Assembly: GCA_041319085.1 (NCBI GenBank)
Contig: CP101033.1
Location: forward strand, 4,152,130 to 4,216,129
Reading direction: 5' to 3'
Source: Aeromonas veronii
GTDB taxonomy: Bacteria > Pseudomonadota > Gammaproteobacteria > Enterobacterales > Aeromonadaceae
DNA: 64,000 nucleotides
The position numbers and the translations under genes were made by a program. Below, piece after piece: positions 11,891 to 22,175 of the stretch. How positions within the stretch are numbered: the stretch's first letter is position 1; each line of letters starts with the position of its first letter. The notes beneath the pieces are model-generated. The model saw only the letters and a list, made by a program, of their open reading frames with translations. It was not told the origin of the DNA and did not search any database.

Positions 11891-12925
11891 AACCTGATTA
11901 CCCATGATTAGCAGTCAGTTACCACGAACTATACTGATCTTACGTACAGTTATCGAGGTGCGAGATCATGGCCAAAAGCAAAATCCAATTCCAGAAAGGC
12001 TACAGCCTGTTTGAGTTTCTCAAGGACTATGGCACTGAGGCTCAGTGCGAAAACGCGCTGTTCACTTGGCGTTTTCCTAACGGCTTTGTCTGCCCTGAAT
12101 GTGCCAACAAGACCTGTTGTCGCCTGAGAAGGCGGCCACGTGTGTGGCAATGCAATCACTGCCGTCACCAGATGTCATTGACTGGAAACACGATTTTCGC
12201 AAACACCAAGCTCCCACTGACCAAGTGGTTTCTGGCAATGCACCTGTTGTCACAAACCAAAACAGGCTTGTCAGCGATGGAGCTAAAGCGCCAGTTGGGC
12301 GTCAAATATGACACCGCCTGGATGCTCAAGCACAAGCTGCTGCAAGCCATGAAAGAGTCCGATGACAAGCAGCCCATCAGCGGCATCATTCAGCTCGATG
12401 ATGTCTACTGGGGTGGCGAGCGCCGTGGTGGCAAACGGGGTCGGGGCGCGGCAGGCAAGACGCCGTTTGTGGCAGCAGTGGCCCTGAACAAGGAAGGACA
12501 TCCAATCAAGATGCGGATGACGGTGGTCGATGGTTTCAAAACCAAGTCCGTTGCTGATTGGGCAAAACGGCATATTGCCAGTGGTAGCGCGGTGATATCC
12601 GATGGATTGGCCTGTTTCAAAGCGGTCAAGGAGGCCAATTGTGAGCACCTGGGTGTTGTCACCGGGGGCAACCTGGACTGGCTGGATCATCCGGCATTCA
12701 ACTGGGTAAACACGATGATAGGAAATGTGAAAAACTCGCTGCGGGGCAGTTGCCATACGCTCGGAGCGAAGCATTTACCAAGGCATCTTGCGGAATACTG
12801 CTTCCGGTTTAATCATCGTTTTGACCTCAAGAGCATGTTGGTTGAATTGGGGCATGCAGTCGTGGCAAGCCCTCCGATGCCATATCGGCTCTTGAAGCTG
12901 GCTGAGGGTCATGGGTAATCAGGTT
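11891..12925 (+). mobile_element. IS1595-family insertion sequence
   Basis: Perfect 17-bp inverted repeats AACCTGATTACCCATGA (11891-11907) and its complement (12909-12925) enclose one transposase gene. Total length is about 1035 bp. Flanking octamers CATTGAAA and GAAAAAAG do not match; IS26 copy 3 starts 9 bp beyond the right end and may have removed the duplication. Confidence 0.88.
11968..12918 (+). CDS. IS1595-family transposase
   Basis: A 316-residue transposase with an N-terminal zinc-binding domain (CPECANK, CNHCRHQ) and the ISXO2-like catalytic domain (IQLDDVYWGG, VISDGLACFKAV, NWVNTMIGNVK). Its C-terminal codons run to the right inverted repeat. Appears intact. Confidence 0.9.
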   Translation: MAKSKIQFQKGYSLFEFLKDYGTEAQCENALFTWRFPNGFVCPECANKTCCRLRRRPRVWQCNHCRHQMSLTGNTIFANTKLPLTKWFLAMHLLSQTKTGLSAMELKRQLGVKYDTAWMLKHKLLQAMKESDDKQPISGIIQLDDVYWGGERRGGKRGRGAAGKTPFVAAVALNKEGHPIKMRMTVVDGFKTKSVADWAKRHIASGSAVISDGLACFKAVKEANCEHLGVVTGGNLDWLDHPAFNWVNTMIGNVKNSLRGSCHTLGAKHLPRHLAEYCFRFNHRFDLKSMLVELGHAVVASPPMPYRLLKLAEGHG

Positions 12926-12933
12926 GAAAAAAG

Positions 12934-13753
12934 GGCACTGTTGCAAAGTTAGCGATGAGGCAGCCTTTTGTCTTATTCAAAGGCCTTACATTTCAAAAAC
13001 TCTGCTTACCAGGCGCATTTCGCCCAGGGGATCACCATAATAAAATGCTGAGGCCTGGCCTTTGCGTAGTGCACGCATCACCTCAATACCTTTGATGGTG
13101 GCGTAAGCCGTCTTCATGGATTTAAATCCCAGCGTGGCGCCGATTATCCGTTTCAGTTTGCCATGATCGCATTCAATCACGTTGTTCCGGTACTTAATCT
13201 GTCGGTGTTCAACGTCAGACGGGCACCGGCCTTCGCGTTTGAGCAGAGCAAGCGCGCGACCATAGGCGGGCGCTTTATCCGTGTTGATGAATCGCGGGAT
13301 CTGCCACTTCTTCACGTTGTTGAGGATTTTACCCAGAAACCGGTATGCAGCTTTGCTGTTACGACGGGAGGAGAGATAAAAATCGACAGTGCGGCCCCGG
13401 CTGTCGACGGCCCGGTACAGATACGCCCAGCGGCCATTGACCTTCACGTAGGTTTCATCCATGTGCCACGGGCAAAGATCGGAAGGGTTACGCCAGTACC
13501 AGCGCAGCCGTTTTTCCATTTCAGGCGCATAACGCTGAACCCAGCGGTAAATCGTGGAGTGATCGACATTCACTCCGCGTTCAGCCAGCATCTCCTGCAG
13601 CTCACGGTAACTGATGCCGTATTTGCAGTACCAGCGTACGGCCCACAGAATGATGTCACGCTGAAAATGCCGGCCTTTGAATGGGTTCATGTGCAGCTCC
13701 ATCAGCAAAAGGGGATGATAAGTTTATCACCACCGACTATTTGCAACAGTGCC
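12934..13753 (-). mobile_element. IS26: IS26 copy 3
   Basis: A complete 820-bp IS26 in minus orientation, standard sequence. Left flank GAAAAAAG, right flank GGTCTATC inside tniA; no target duplication. Confidence 0.98.
12986..13690 (-). CDS. tnp26: IS26 transposase (copy 3)
   Basis: Intact 234-residue IS6-family transposase, Gly184 form. Confidence 0.97.
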   Translation of the reverse strand: MNPFKGRHFQRDIILWAVRWYCKYGISYRELQEMLAERGVNVDHSTIYRWVQRYAPEMEKRLRWYWRNPSDLCPWHMDETYVKVNGRWAYLYRAVDSRGRTVDFYLSSRRNSKAAYRFLGKILNNVKKWQIPRFINTDKAPAYGRALALLKREGRCPSDVEHRQIKYRNNVIECDHGKLKRIIGATLGFKSMKTAYATIKGIEVMRALRKGQASAFYYGDPLGEMRLVSRVFEM

Positions 13754-14303
13754 GGTCTATCTGCACCTGCTCCAGCGGCGCGGTCACGGCAGGAGGCTCG
13801 CCGCCCACACCTTGTAGGTCACGAGCGGCATCCTGGCCTTCCCGCCGGCGGATGACCTTGCGCGGGTCAAGGCTAGCGATCCGTAAGGCCACGGTATTGC
13901 GCGCCGGCACTCGCAGTTTTTGAGCCTTGCACACCTGAGTGACTTCGCGGTGAAAGGCCGCTAGGCTGCGCTTCTGCTTGGTCAGGAACCGCTTTTGCAG
14001 TAGCTCGTGGATGACGCGCTCGACCGGTTCCGGCAAGCGCCCCTTACCTTTACCTCCACCGGACTGGCCGGGCACCAGATCCGTCACGAGGCCGCTGCCT
14101 TGCCGGGCACGCCGGATCAGAACGTATACCTGGCGCCGAGACAAGCCCAGCGCCTGAGCCGCCATATCGGCCGCTTCGTGCCCGACCGTCTCCGACTGCG
14201 CCAACGGACTGATGATCTCCGCACGACGGCGCGCACGCTCCCAAGCCTCATCAGGCAGAGTGGCCACGCCTTGTTCTGGAATCCGTGGGGTGTCCGTCGC
14301 CAT
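13754..14303 (-). pseudogene. tniA: TniA N-terminal fragment (second copy)
   Basis: The first ~183 residues of TniA from MATDTPRIPEQ, ended by IS26 copy 3. The sequence matches the first copy exactly. Only the N-terminal DNA-binding part remains, so it is inactive. Confidence 0.94.
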
Positions 14304-14419
14304 GCTCACCTCGCTTTGGTGCACACGAGTATTGAGCATAGTCGAGATTGGTGCAGATCACTTCTGATATTGAACTGTCAGGAGCTGGCTGCACAACAGC
14401 CATTACGCCCAATCAACTG

Positions 14420-14444
14420 GTGCAGTCGTCTTCTGAAAATGACA
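14420..14444 (-). repeat. Tn402-type IRt (copy 2), about 50 bp from a resolvase gene
   Basis: The IRt ends at 14444. The next bases (TATTGAACCAATAATTAGG) lead into a serine resolvase gene. Tn402/Tn5053 elements are known to insert in resolution sites upstream of resolvase genes, so this should be the backbone-insertion boundary. Confidence 0.93.
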
Positions 14445-14494
14445 TATTGAACCAATAATTAGGAACCACTTTAAACAGACCGATGGGGGTTTCA

Positions 14495-15118
14495 ATGTTC
14501 ATACGGGCGTATTTACGTGCATCGACAGTGGAACAGGATGCTGAGCGGGCACGAGAGCTTCTGATAGGTTTTGCTGCTGAGCATGGCCATCAGATTGCCA
14601 GTTTCTATGTGGAGAATGAGTCGGGAGCGACGCTGGACAGGCCTGAGCTTATGAGGCTGATCCGCGACGCTGCAGATCGTGACATTGTGCTGGTAGAGCA
14701 GATTGATCGTCTGGCCCGTCTCAATCAGACGGATTGGCAAACACTGAAGCAGCTTTTGGCACAGAAACAGCTCTCCATCGTTTCTCCTGAGCTTCCGACT
14801 TCCTGGGTGGCATTACAGGGGGACAGCCGCTCCGAGTTCACCAGCGCCATTTTGCAGGCTGTAAATGGCATGCTGTTGGATATGCTCGCAGCCGTCGCTC
14901 GTAAAGACTATGAAGATCGCCGTCGCAGGCAGCAGCAGGGTATTGCCAAGGCCAGGGATGAGGGGAAATATCGCGGTCGCCAGAAAGATGAAAAGAAGCG
15001 TCAGCACATCGCACAGTTGTTGAGCACCGGACACAGCTACTCGGTGATCCAGGAGATGTTGGGTTGCTCCCGCCATCTGATTTCATGCGTGGCAAAAGAG
15101 GTTCGTTCAGAAAAATAG
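14495..15118 (+). CDS. Serine recombinase (resolvase) of the island backbone
   Basis: 207 residues if started at 14495 (preceded by GGGGGT), or 211 from 14483. The resolvase catalytic domain has YLRASTVEQDAERA with the nucleophilic Ser, then EQIDRLARL, an arginine-rich hinge (YEDRRRRQQQGI), and a C-terminal helix-turn-helix (SYSVIQEMLGCSRHLI). It probably resolves element dimers or cointegrates. Its upstream resolution site seems to have been the target of the adjacent Tn402-type insertion. Confidence 0.9.
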   Translation: MFIRAYLRASTVEQDAERARELLIGFAAEHGHQIASFYVENESGATLDRPELMRLIRDAADRDIVLVEQIDRLARLNQTDWQTLKQLLAQKQLSIVSPELPTSWVALQGDSRSEFTSAILQAVNGMLLDMLAAVARKDYEDRRRRQQQGIAKARDEGKYRGRQKDEKKRQHIAQLLSTGHSYSVIQEMLGCSRHLISCVAKEVRSEK

Positions 15119-15122
15119 CGGG

Positions 15123-15233
15123 TCATTTATCCGAAGCACCCATACGACGCTTTTCGATATACAGCCATGCAGCAAAGGCGCCAAAGCCTATCAGGAATGC
15201 AAACAAGATGCTCAGGATGACGATGCTGTTCAT
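15123..15233 (-). CDS. Predicted 36-residue single-span membrane protein
   Basis: MNSIVILSILFAF begins a strongly hydrophobic helix of about 22 residues, followed by a basic tail (YIEKRRMGASDK). It lies convergent to the resolvase, 4 bp from its stop. The ribosome-binding site is weak. Not recognised; the amino-acid pattern looks real, but a chance ORF cannot be excluded. Confidence 0.45.
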   Translation of the reverse strand: MNSIVILSILFAFLIGFGAFAAWLYIEKRRMGASDK

Positions 15234-15237
15234 GGTG

Positions 15238-15424
15238 ATGACCCCGCAATCAGGTGATCGTGTGACAAAATTCCATATCACCATGGACTCTGCTCAGGAA
15301 AAAATCAACAACGCACTGAAAGTATTGAAATTTGTTCGCTCGCGACAAACATGGTTGCGTGGAATCACGCAGGATGTGGAGCTATGGAATGAACACTGTC
15401 ATTCCCAACCAATTCCCGTCCAGT
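15238..15424 (+). other. Possible backbone gene interrupted by the IS21-family element
   Basis: An open frame (MTPQSGDRVTKF, with an alternative ATG at 15283 giving MDSAQEKINNALK) runs into the IS at 15425. If the IS is removed at its CCAGT duplication, the frame stays open into 41600 onward, then overlaps the YgjP gene. No family recognised and no good ribosome-binding site. Confidence 0.3.
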
Positions 15425-15504
15425 TGCGTATTCCGGCGAAGTTGAACAGCCATTCCGGCCAACGTGAACACCCTGATCCTTAACGCGCTCACGTCATCCC
15501 GTTT

Positions 15505-16259
15505 CTAACTCGACTGTTCAGATTGGGTCAACTCACTTCTCCTCTTTCTCATCGATTCTCCCTTCAGTGACAGCCGGTGAGCGTTGTGCATCAGCCGGTC
15601 CAGGATCGCATCTGCCAGGGTGTTGTCACCCAGCTCGCGTACCACTCTTCAGTTGGCAGCTGACTGACTACTACCGTCGAGTATTTCCCGTACCGATCAT
15701 CCATGATCTCCAGCAGGGCGTTGCGCTGCTCGGCATTCACCGCTTCCAGTCCCCAGTCATCGAGGACCAGTAGCTCTATCCTGGCCAGTTGACCCAGCAG
15801 TCTGGCGTAACTGCCATCTACCTTGGCCTGGCTCAGCTCAAGTAGCAGACGCGGCAGCCGGTAGTAACGAGTGCTATGCCCTTGCTGACAGGCTTGGTAG
15901 CCCAGCGCACAAGCCAGGTAGGTTTTTCCACAGCCACAGGGGCCGGTAATGAGCAGGTTCTGGCCTCGGCGCAGCCACTCTCCTTGGGCCAGGTTTGCAA
16001 CCTGTGACCGCTCCAGGTTGCGTGCAGACTGGTAGTCCACCTCTTGCACCGTGGCTTGGAGTTTGAGCCGCGCCTGCTTGACTAGCCGAGCTTGTTTACG
16101 TTGCTCCCGGCTCAGTTGTTCGTGTTCGACCAGCAGGCTTAGACGCTCGATGAAGGGCAGCCCTTCGTAGGTACTGGCCTGTTCCAGTTGTTGTTGCACT
16201 GCATCCGCCATGCCGGTCAGTTTCAGGTTTCTCAGGCGGGTCAGGGTTTGTTGGGTCAT
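15505..16259 (-). pseudogene. istB: IstB ATPase helper of IS21-family element, frameshifted near its end
   Basis: An AAA+ ATPase with Walker A GPCGCGKT and Walker B ELLVLDDWGLE that assists IstA in target capture. The frame breaks near 15629-15636 after EEWYAS. In the next frame the normal C-terminus ([12 protein letters not shown] to SLKGES) continues to a stop at 15505. One missing base explains it, so this may be a sequence error. The start at 16259 lies 14 bp after istA. Confidence 0.9.
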
Positions 16260-16273
16260 GGGGCGTATCCTCT

Positions 16274-17637
16274 TTAGTGGAAGCTCTGGGGGCCACGGAT
16301 GTTCTCGTGCTCTTGCGGTAACTCTGGGTAGCTCAGCGGGCTTTCGGGCAGTTGGTCGCGGCCACTGGTCAGCACCGACTTGAGCTGTTTGAGTCGCACC
16401 AGTCCTTCCCGATTAGCCAACTGACAGCAGGCCTCGACCCGTGATGGCGGATACTCCCGGCTAAGACTCAGTAGCCCCAGGCAGAGTCGGTATGCCTGCT
16501 CGACATGGGCTTTCTCTTCCAGCCGTTCGCTCACCCAGCACAAGGTGCCCGGTCCGATATCAGCAGCCCACTGCTTGAGACGGCCTGGCGTCCAGCGTTG
16601 CTGCTTGCTGTGGCGTTCCGGCATGTGCTCCGGGATCGTGCTCATCCCCGGGATGGTTTTACGCGGATGGCTCGCGACCAGCTGTTGCTGGTGATAGACC
16701 TGAAGCAAAGTGTCGCCAGCATGGAGCTCCAGTTGCTGGCCCACATACTGGTGTGGCACCGAGTAGTGGTGCTGCTCATAGCTGACGTGATAGTCGATGT
16801 TGACCTTGACCGTTTTGATGGCGACATAGCGATAGGGATGCACCGGCAGTGGTCCCAGCGCCGGGCGGTCCAACTGCTCAAACGCCTCGCGCCGGTTACC
16901 GGGCAGTTGCTTGAACGGGCGCTCGTTGAGTTCGTCCAGCAAGGCCCGGATGCACTGGTTGAGCTCGGCCAGCGAGAAAAAGGTCTGGTGGCGCAAGCGG
17001 GCGAGGATCCAGCGCTCGACGATCTGCACACCCACCTCAGCCTTGGCTTTATCCTTGGGCTTGTAAGGGCGAGCTGGCATCACTGCCACCTGATAGTGCT
17101 CGGCCAACTGCTGGTAGCTGGGGTTGAGCTCGGGATCGTATCGGCAAGCCTTGCTGACACCGCTTTTGAGGTTGTCGGGGATCAGCAGTGCAGGTGTACC
17201 GCCGAAAAACTCAAAGGCACGGACATGGCTTTGCAACCAGTCCGGCAGTGACTGTGACCAGGTAGCCTCGGCAAAGGTGTAGTTGGACGCACCAAGCACG
17301 GCGACAAAGATCTGGGCCTGACGGACCTCCCCCGTGGAGGGCGAGGCGATGGGCACCGTGGGCCCGCAGTAGTCGATAAAGAGCTTTTCCCCCGCCTTGT
17401 GGATCTGGCGCATGGAGCGCTTTTGCAACTGACACCAGGATTTGTAACGGTCGCAGAACTGGGAGTAGCTGTAACAGCTGTTGGGATAGCGCTGGGTGTA
17501 CTCCTCCCAGAGCAGTTGTTTGGAGACCCCCTTACGCTTGAGCTCCTGATGGACAGAGGACCAATCCGGTACAACATGGCGGGCCGAGATGGTGGTATCG
17601 GCCTGCGGATAGAACAGGGCCGCCAGTTGGCCATCAT
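16274..17637 (-). pseudogene. istA: IstA transposase, C-terminal 455 residues
   Basis: IS21-family DDE transposase lacking its N-terminus. The retained part includes the catalytic core ([41 protein letters not shown]). It joins in frame with 41196-41373: (178+1364)/3 is exactly 514 codons. Disrupted by the transposon at 17638, so inactive unless that transposon excises precisely. Confidence 0.94.
17633..17637. repeat. Target-site duplication ATCAT (left)
   Basis: ATCAT directly abuts the Tn1721-type IR and is repeated at 41191-41195, the 5-bp duplication expected for Tn3-family transposition. Confidence 0.93.
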
Positions 17638-17675
17638 GGGGAGCCCGCAGAATTCGGAAAAAATCGTACGCTAAG
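17638..17675 (+). repeat. 38-bp Tn1721-type terminal inverted repeat (left end of 23.5-kb transposon)
   Basis: Begins GGGGAGCCCGCAGAATTCGG and ends CGTACGCTAAG. It pairs with 41153-41190 (three mismatches) as the two ends of one transposon. Confidence 0.95.
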
Positions 17676-19430
17676 GTTTTCCGGGCATCCGTAAGGGCCG
17701 AAACTTCCCGTCTTCCAGTCTGCGGCTCTGCCGCCAGACGTAATCGCCGGTTAGGTTGATGTGCTCCCAGCCCAGCGGCGACAGGAATTGCAGCAGCTCG
17801 CCGTCCACCGGCTTGCCGGCCTCGACCAACCCCTGGGTGGCGCGTTCCAGGTACACCGTGTTCCACAGCACGATAGCCGCCGTCACCAGGTTGAGGCCGC
17901 TGGCCCGGTAGCGCTGCTGCTCGAAGCTCCGATCCCTGATTTCCCCAAGGCGGTTGAAGAACACCGCCCTGGCCAGCGAGTTGCGCGCCTCACCTTTGTT
18001 CAGGCCGGCATGCACGCGGCGGCGCAGTTCAACACTTTGCAGCCAGTCCAGGATGAACAGCGTGCGCTCGATCCGGCCCAGCTCGCGCAGGGCCACGGCC
18101 AGTCCGTTCTGGCGCGGGTAGCTGCCGAGCTTGCGCAGCATCAGCGAGGCGGTGACGGTGCCCTGCTTGATCGAGCTGGCCAGGCGCAGGATGTCGTCCC
18201 AGTGGGCACGCACGTGCTTGATGTTCAGGGTGCCGCCGATCAGCGGGCGCAACGTCGGGTAGGCTTGCACGCCCTGCGGCACGTACAGCTTGGTTTCGCC
18301 GAGGTCGCGGATGCGCGGCGCGAAGCGGAAGCCTAGCAGGTGCATCAGGGCAAAGACGTGATCGGTGAAGCCGGCCGTGTCGGTGTAGTGCTCCTCGATC
18401 CGCAGGTCGGACTCGTGGTACAGCAGGCCGTCGAGCACATAGGTGGAATCGCGGACGCCGACATTCACCACGCGGGTGCTGAACGGCGCGTACTGGTCGG
18501 AGATATGGGTATAGAACAGCCGTCCCGGCTCGCTACCGTACTTCGGGTTGACGTGCCCGGTGCTCTCGCCCCGGCCACCCGCGCGGAAGCGCTGGCCATC
18601 GGAGGATGAGGTCGTGCCGTCGCCCCAGTGGGCGGCAAAGGCATGGCGATACTGGTGGTTGACCAGCTCGGCCAAGGCCGCCGAATAGGTTTCGTCGCGG
18701 ATGTGCCAGGCTTGCAGCCAGGACAGCTTGGCGTAGGTCAGGCCGGGGCTCGACTCGGCCATCTTGGTCAGCCCGAGGTTGATCGCATCACCGAGGATTG
18801 CGGACAGCAGCAACGTCCTGTCTTTGGCCTCGGCCCCGTCCTTCAAGTGGGTGAAGTGGCGGCTGAAGCCCGTCCAGTCGTCCACGTCCATCAGCAGTTC
18901 GGTGATCTTGATGCGCGGCAGTAACTGGCTGGTTTGGTCGATCAGCGCCTGCGCCCGATCCGGCACCGCCGCATCCAGCGGGGTGATTTTCAGCCCTGAC
19001 TCGGTGAGGATGGCATCGGGCAGCTCGTTGTCCTTGGCCAGGCGGGTGACGGTGGCCAACTGCTCGTCCAGCAGCTGCAAACGCTCTTCCAGGTACTGGT
19101 CGCTGTTCGGGTTGATCGCCAGGGGCAGGGCCTGCTCGCGCTTGAGTGCGGCGAACTTCTCGGCCGGCAGCAGGTAGTCGTCGAAGTCGCGGAACTGCCG
19201 CGAGCCCTTGACCCAGATGTCGCCGGAGCGCAGGGCGTTCTTCAGCTCGGACAGGGCGCAGATTTCGTAGAATTTCCGGTCGAGGCCTTCCGGGGTGATC
19301 ACCAGCGGCTTCCAGCGCGGCTTGATGAAGGCCGTGGGTGCATCGGCCGGCACCTTGCGCAGGTTGTCGGCGTTCATCTCACGCAGGGTCTGCACGGCTG
19401 CCAGCACGCCTTGCGCGGCCGGCCCGTGCT
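17671..19430 (-). pseudogene. tnpA: Truncated TnpA of Tn1721
   Basis: C-terminal ~585 residues of a Tn3-family transposase (full length about 988), ending [12 protein letters not shown] just inside the IR. The 5' end is fused near 19430 to the isochorismatase-like fragment, the arrangement known for the short tnpA copy at the tet end of Tn1721. The right boundary is approximate. The N-terminal DNA-binding part is absent, so transposition would need TnpA in trans. Confidence 0.92.
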
Positions 19431-19818
19431 GTTCCCCAACTTTTCGCTCGGCGAAGAGTATGAACATGCGCCGCCGGCGACGAATCGCCAAATCTCACCG
19501 TATCTCCCGAGCGGACGATTTCGCACCGGTCTGCCCGTCGAAGGGCTTGCGATCGAACGGGGCGACCTTTTCTATGCATGTCCGCGAGCCAGCGTCTTTT
19601 ATGGCACGGCGCTCGACGCCGACCTTCGGACGCGCGGCGTAAGCACGCTTGTCATGGCCGGGATAAGCACCACCGGCGTTGTTCTTTCAAGCGTCGCCTG
19701 GGCTAGTGATGCGGACTACGACGTGCGTTTGGTCCAGGACTGCTGCTACGACCCGGATCGGGATGCCCACGAAGCTCTGTTGCGTTCCGGGTTCGGCGGA
19801 CGTGTACAGGTCGTGTAA
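19431..19818 (+). pseudogene. Isochorismatase-like hydrolase fragment
   Basis: About 129 residues matching the C-terminal half of cysteine hydrolases of the isochorismatase family (ALDADLRTRGVSTLVMAG, STTGVVLSSVAWASDADY). The N-terminal half with the first catalytic Asp/Lys is lost at the tnpA junction. Part of the tet-proximal DNA of Tn1721. Confidence 0.75.
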
Positions 19819-19955
19819 TTTTCGGGCCTCGCATGATCGCGGCCATAGCCGCAGGTGGATTGGTGCGAGGCAGGGCCAGTCCAAGTCAGGGTGCGGTCAT
19901 CGCGGCGCCTGCAACTCTCAAAAACCCATCGCCGTAGCGGAGGTCTTGTAATCGC

Positions 19956-20840
19956 ATGTCATTACGCACGCCCGATTTATTGTTCACAGCGATAGCACCT
20001 GCCATTTGGGGCAGCACCTACATTGTCACCACCCAATACCTGCCGAACTTCTCACCGATGACGGTCGCGATGCTGCGGGCGTTGCCGGCGGGTTTATTGC
20101 TCGTGATGATCGTCCGACAGATTCCAACGGGAATCTGGTGGATGCGCATCTTCATCCTCGGCGCACTTAATATTTCGCTATTCTGGAGTTTGTTGTTTAT
20201 TTCGGTCTACCGCCTGCCGGGCGGGGTCGCGGCGACGGTAGGCGCTGTGCAGCCGCTGATGGTCGTGTTCATCTCTGCCGCTCTGCTAGGTAGCCCGATA
20301 CGATTGATGGCGGTCCTGGGGGCTATTTGCGGAACTGCGGGCGTGGCGCTGTTGGTGTTGACACCAAACGCAGCGCTAGATCCTGTCGGCGTCGCAGCGG
20401 GCCTGGCGGGGGCGGTTTCCATGGCGTTCGGAACCGTGCTGACCCGCAAGTGGCAACCTCCCGTGCCTCTGCTCACCTTTACCGCCTGGCAACTGGCGGC
20501 CGGAGGACTTCTGCTCGTTCCAGTAGCTTTAGTGTTTGATCCGCCAATCCCGATGCCTACAGGAACCAATGTTCTCGGCCTGGCGTGGCTCGGCCTGATC
20601 GGAGCGGGTTTAACCTACTTCCTTTGGTTCCGGGGGATCTCGCGACTCGAACCTACAGTTGTTTCCTTACTGGGCTTTCTCAGCCCGGGGACCGCCGTGT
20701 TGCTAGGATGGTTGTTCTTGGATCAGACGCTGAGTGCGCTTCAAATCATCGGCGTCCTGCTCGTGATCGGGAGTATCTGGCTGGGCCAACGTTCCAACCG
20801 CACTCCTAGGGCGCGTATAGCTTGCCGGAAGTCGCCTTGA
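19956..20840 (+). CDS. EamA/PecM-like transporter next to tet(A)
   Basis: A 294-residue drug/metabolite-transporter-family protein with ten predicted transmembrane segments and two EamA repeats (IWGSTYIVTTQYL; the second near VAAGLAGAVSMAFGTVL). It is convergent with tet(A), as in Tn1721, where it is often called pecM. Substrate unknown. Frame intact. Confidence 0.9.
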   Translation: MSLRTPDLLFTAIAPAIWGSTYIVTTQYLPNFSPMTVAMLRALPAGLLLVMIVRQIPTGIWWMRIFILGALNISLFWSLLFISVYRLPGGVAATVGAVQPLMVVFISAALLGSPIRLMAVLGAICGTAGVALLVLTPNAALDPVGVAAGLAGAVSMAFGTVLTRKWQPPVPLLTFTAWQLAAGGLLLVPVALVFDPPIPMPTGTNVLGLAWLGLIGAGLTYFLWFRGISRLEPTVVSLLGFLSPGTAVLLGWLFLDQTLSALQIIGVLLVIGSIWLGQRSNRTPRARIACRKSP

Positions 20841-20871
20841 CCCGCATGGCATAGGCCTATCGTTTCCACGA

Positions 20872-22070
20872 TCAGCGATCGGCTCGTTGCCCTGCGCCGC
20901 TCCAAAGCCCGCGACGCAGCGCCGGCAGGCAGAGCAAGTAGAGGGCAGCGCCTGCAATCCATGCCCACCCGTTCCACGTTGTTATAGAAGCCGCATAGAT
21001 CGCCGTGAAGAGGAGGGGTCCGACGATCGAGGTCAGGCTGGTGAGCGCCGCCAGTGAGCCTTGCAGCTGCCCCTGACGTTCCTCATCCACCTGCCTGGAC
21101 AACATTGCTTGCAGCGCCGGCATTCCGATGCCACCCGAAGCAAGCAGGACCATGATCGGGAACGCCATCCATCCCCGTGTCGCGAAGGCAAGCAGGATGT
21201 AGCCTGTGCCGTCGGCAATCATTCCGAGCATGAGTGCCCGCCTTTCGCCGAGCCGGGCGGCTACAGGGCCGGTGATCATTGCCTGGGCGAGTGAATGCAG
21301 AATGCCAAATGCGGCAAGCGAAATGCCGATCGTGGTCGCGTCCCAGTGAAAGCGATCCTCGCCGAAAATGACCCAAAGCGCGGCCGGCACCTGTCCGACA
21401 AGTTGCATGATGAAGAAGACCGCCATCAGGGCGGCGACGACGGTCATGCCCCGGGCCCACCGGAACGAAGCGAGCGGGTTGAGAGCCTCCCGGCGTAACG
21501 GCCGGCGTTCGCCTTTGTGCGACTCCGGCAAAAGGAAACAGCCCGTCAGGAAATTGAGGCCGTTCAAGGCTGCCGCGGCGAAGAACGGAGCGTGGGGGAG
21601 AAACCGCCCATCAGCCCACCGAGCACAGGTCCCGCGACCATCCCGAACCCGAAACAGGCGCTCATGAAGCCGAAGTGCCGCGCGCGCTCATCGCCATCAG
21701 TGATATCGGCAATATAAGCGCCGGCTACCGCCCCAGTCGCCCCGGTGATGCCGGCCACGATCCGCCCGATATAGAGAACCCAAAGGAAAGGCGCCGTCGC
21801 CATGATGGCGTAGTCGACAGCAGCGCCGGCCAGCGAGACGAGCAAGACCGGCCGCCGCCCGAAACGATCCGACAGCGCGCCCAGCACAGGTGCGCAGGCA
21901 AATTGCATCAACGCATACAGCGCCAGCAGAATGCCATAGTGGGCGGTGACGTCGTTCGAGTGAACCAGATCGCGCAGGAGGCCCGGCAGCACCGGCATAA
22001 TCAGGCCGATGCCGACAGCGTCGAGCGCGACAGTGCTCAGAATTACGATCAGGGGTCTGTTGGGTTTCAC
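20872..22070 (-). pseudogene. tet(A): Tet(A) tetracycline efflux pump, single-base frameshift
   Basis: Starts at GTG 22070 (VKPNRPLIVIL) and follows the 399-residue MFS antiporter to GGLMGGFSP. It then loses frame at a run of five G (21594-21598); the remainder (MNGLNFLTG to AGQRADR) follows in the next frame to 20872. Adding one base restores the full 1200-bp gene. The pump exports tetracycline-Mg in exchange for protons. If the deletion is real, tetracycline resistance is lost; I suspect a homopolymer error. Confidence 0.93.
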
Positions 22071-22120
22071 GTCTGGCCTCCGGACCAGCCTCCGCTGGTC
22101 CGATTGAACGCGCGGATTCT

Positions 22121-22166
22121 TTATCACTGATAAGTTGGTGGACATATTATGTTTATCAGTGATAAA
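22121..22166. promoter_or_regulatory. tet operators between tet(A) and tetR
   Basis: Two dyads, TTATCACTGATAA (22121-22133) and TTTATCAGTGATAAA (22152-22166), lie in the divergent promoter region. These are the class A tetO1/tetO2 sites bound by TetR. Confidence 0.9.
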
Positions 22167-22175
22167 GTGTCAAGC

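Larger units (their letters stand above)
15425..17637 (-). mobile_element. IS21-family element, istB-side portion
   Basis: The left terminus starts TGCGTATTCCGGC at 15425 next to CCAGT (15420-15424). The right terminus is at 41594, also next to CCAGT. The element is split inside istA by the Tn1721-derived transposon. Removing that transposon and one ATCAT gives a 2612-bp element with IstA of 513 residues in frame. Confidence 0.93.
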
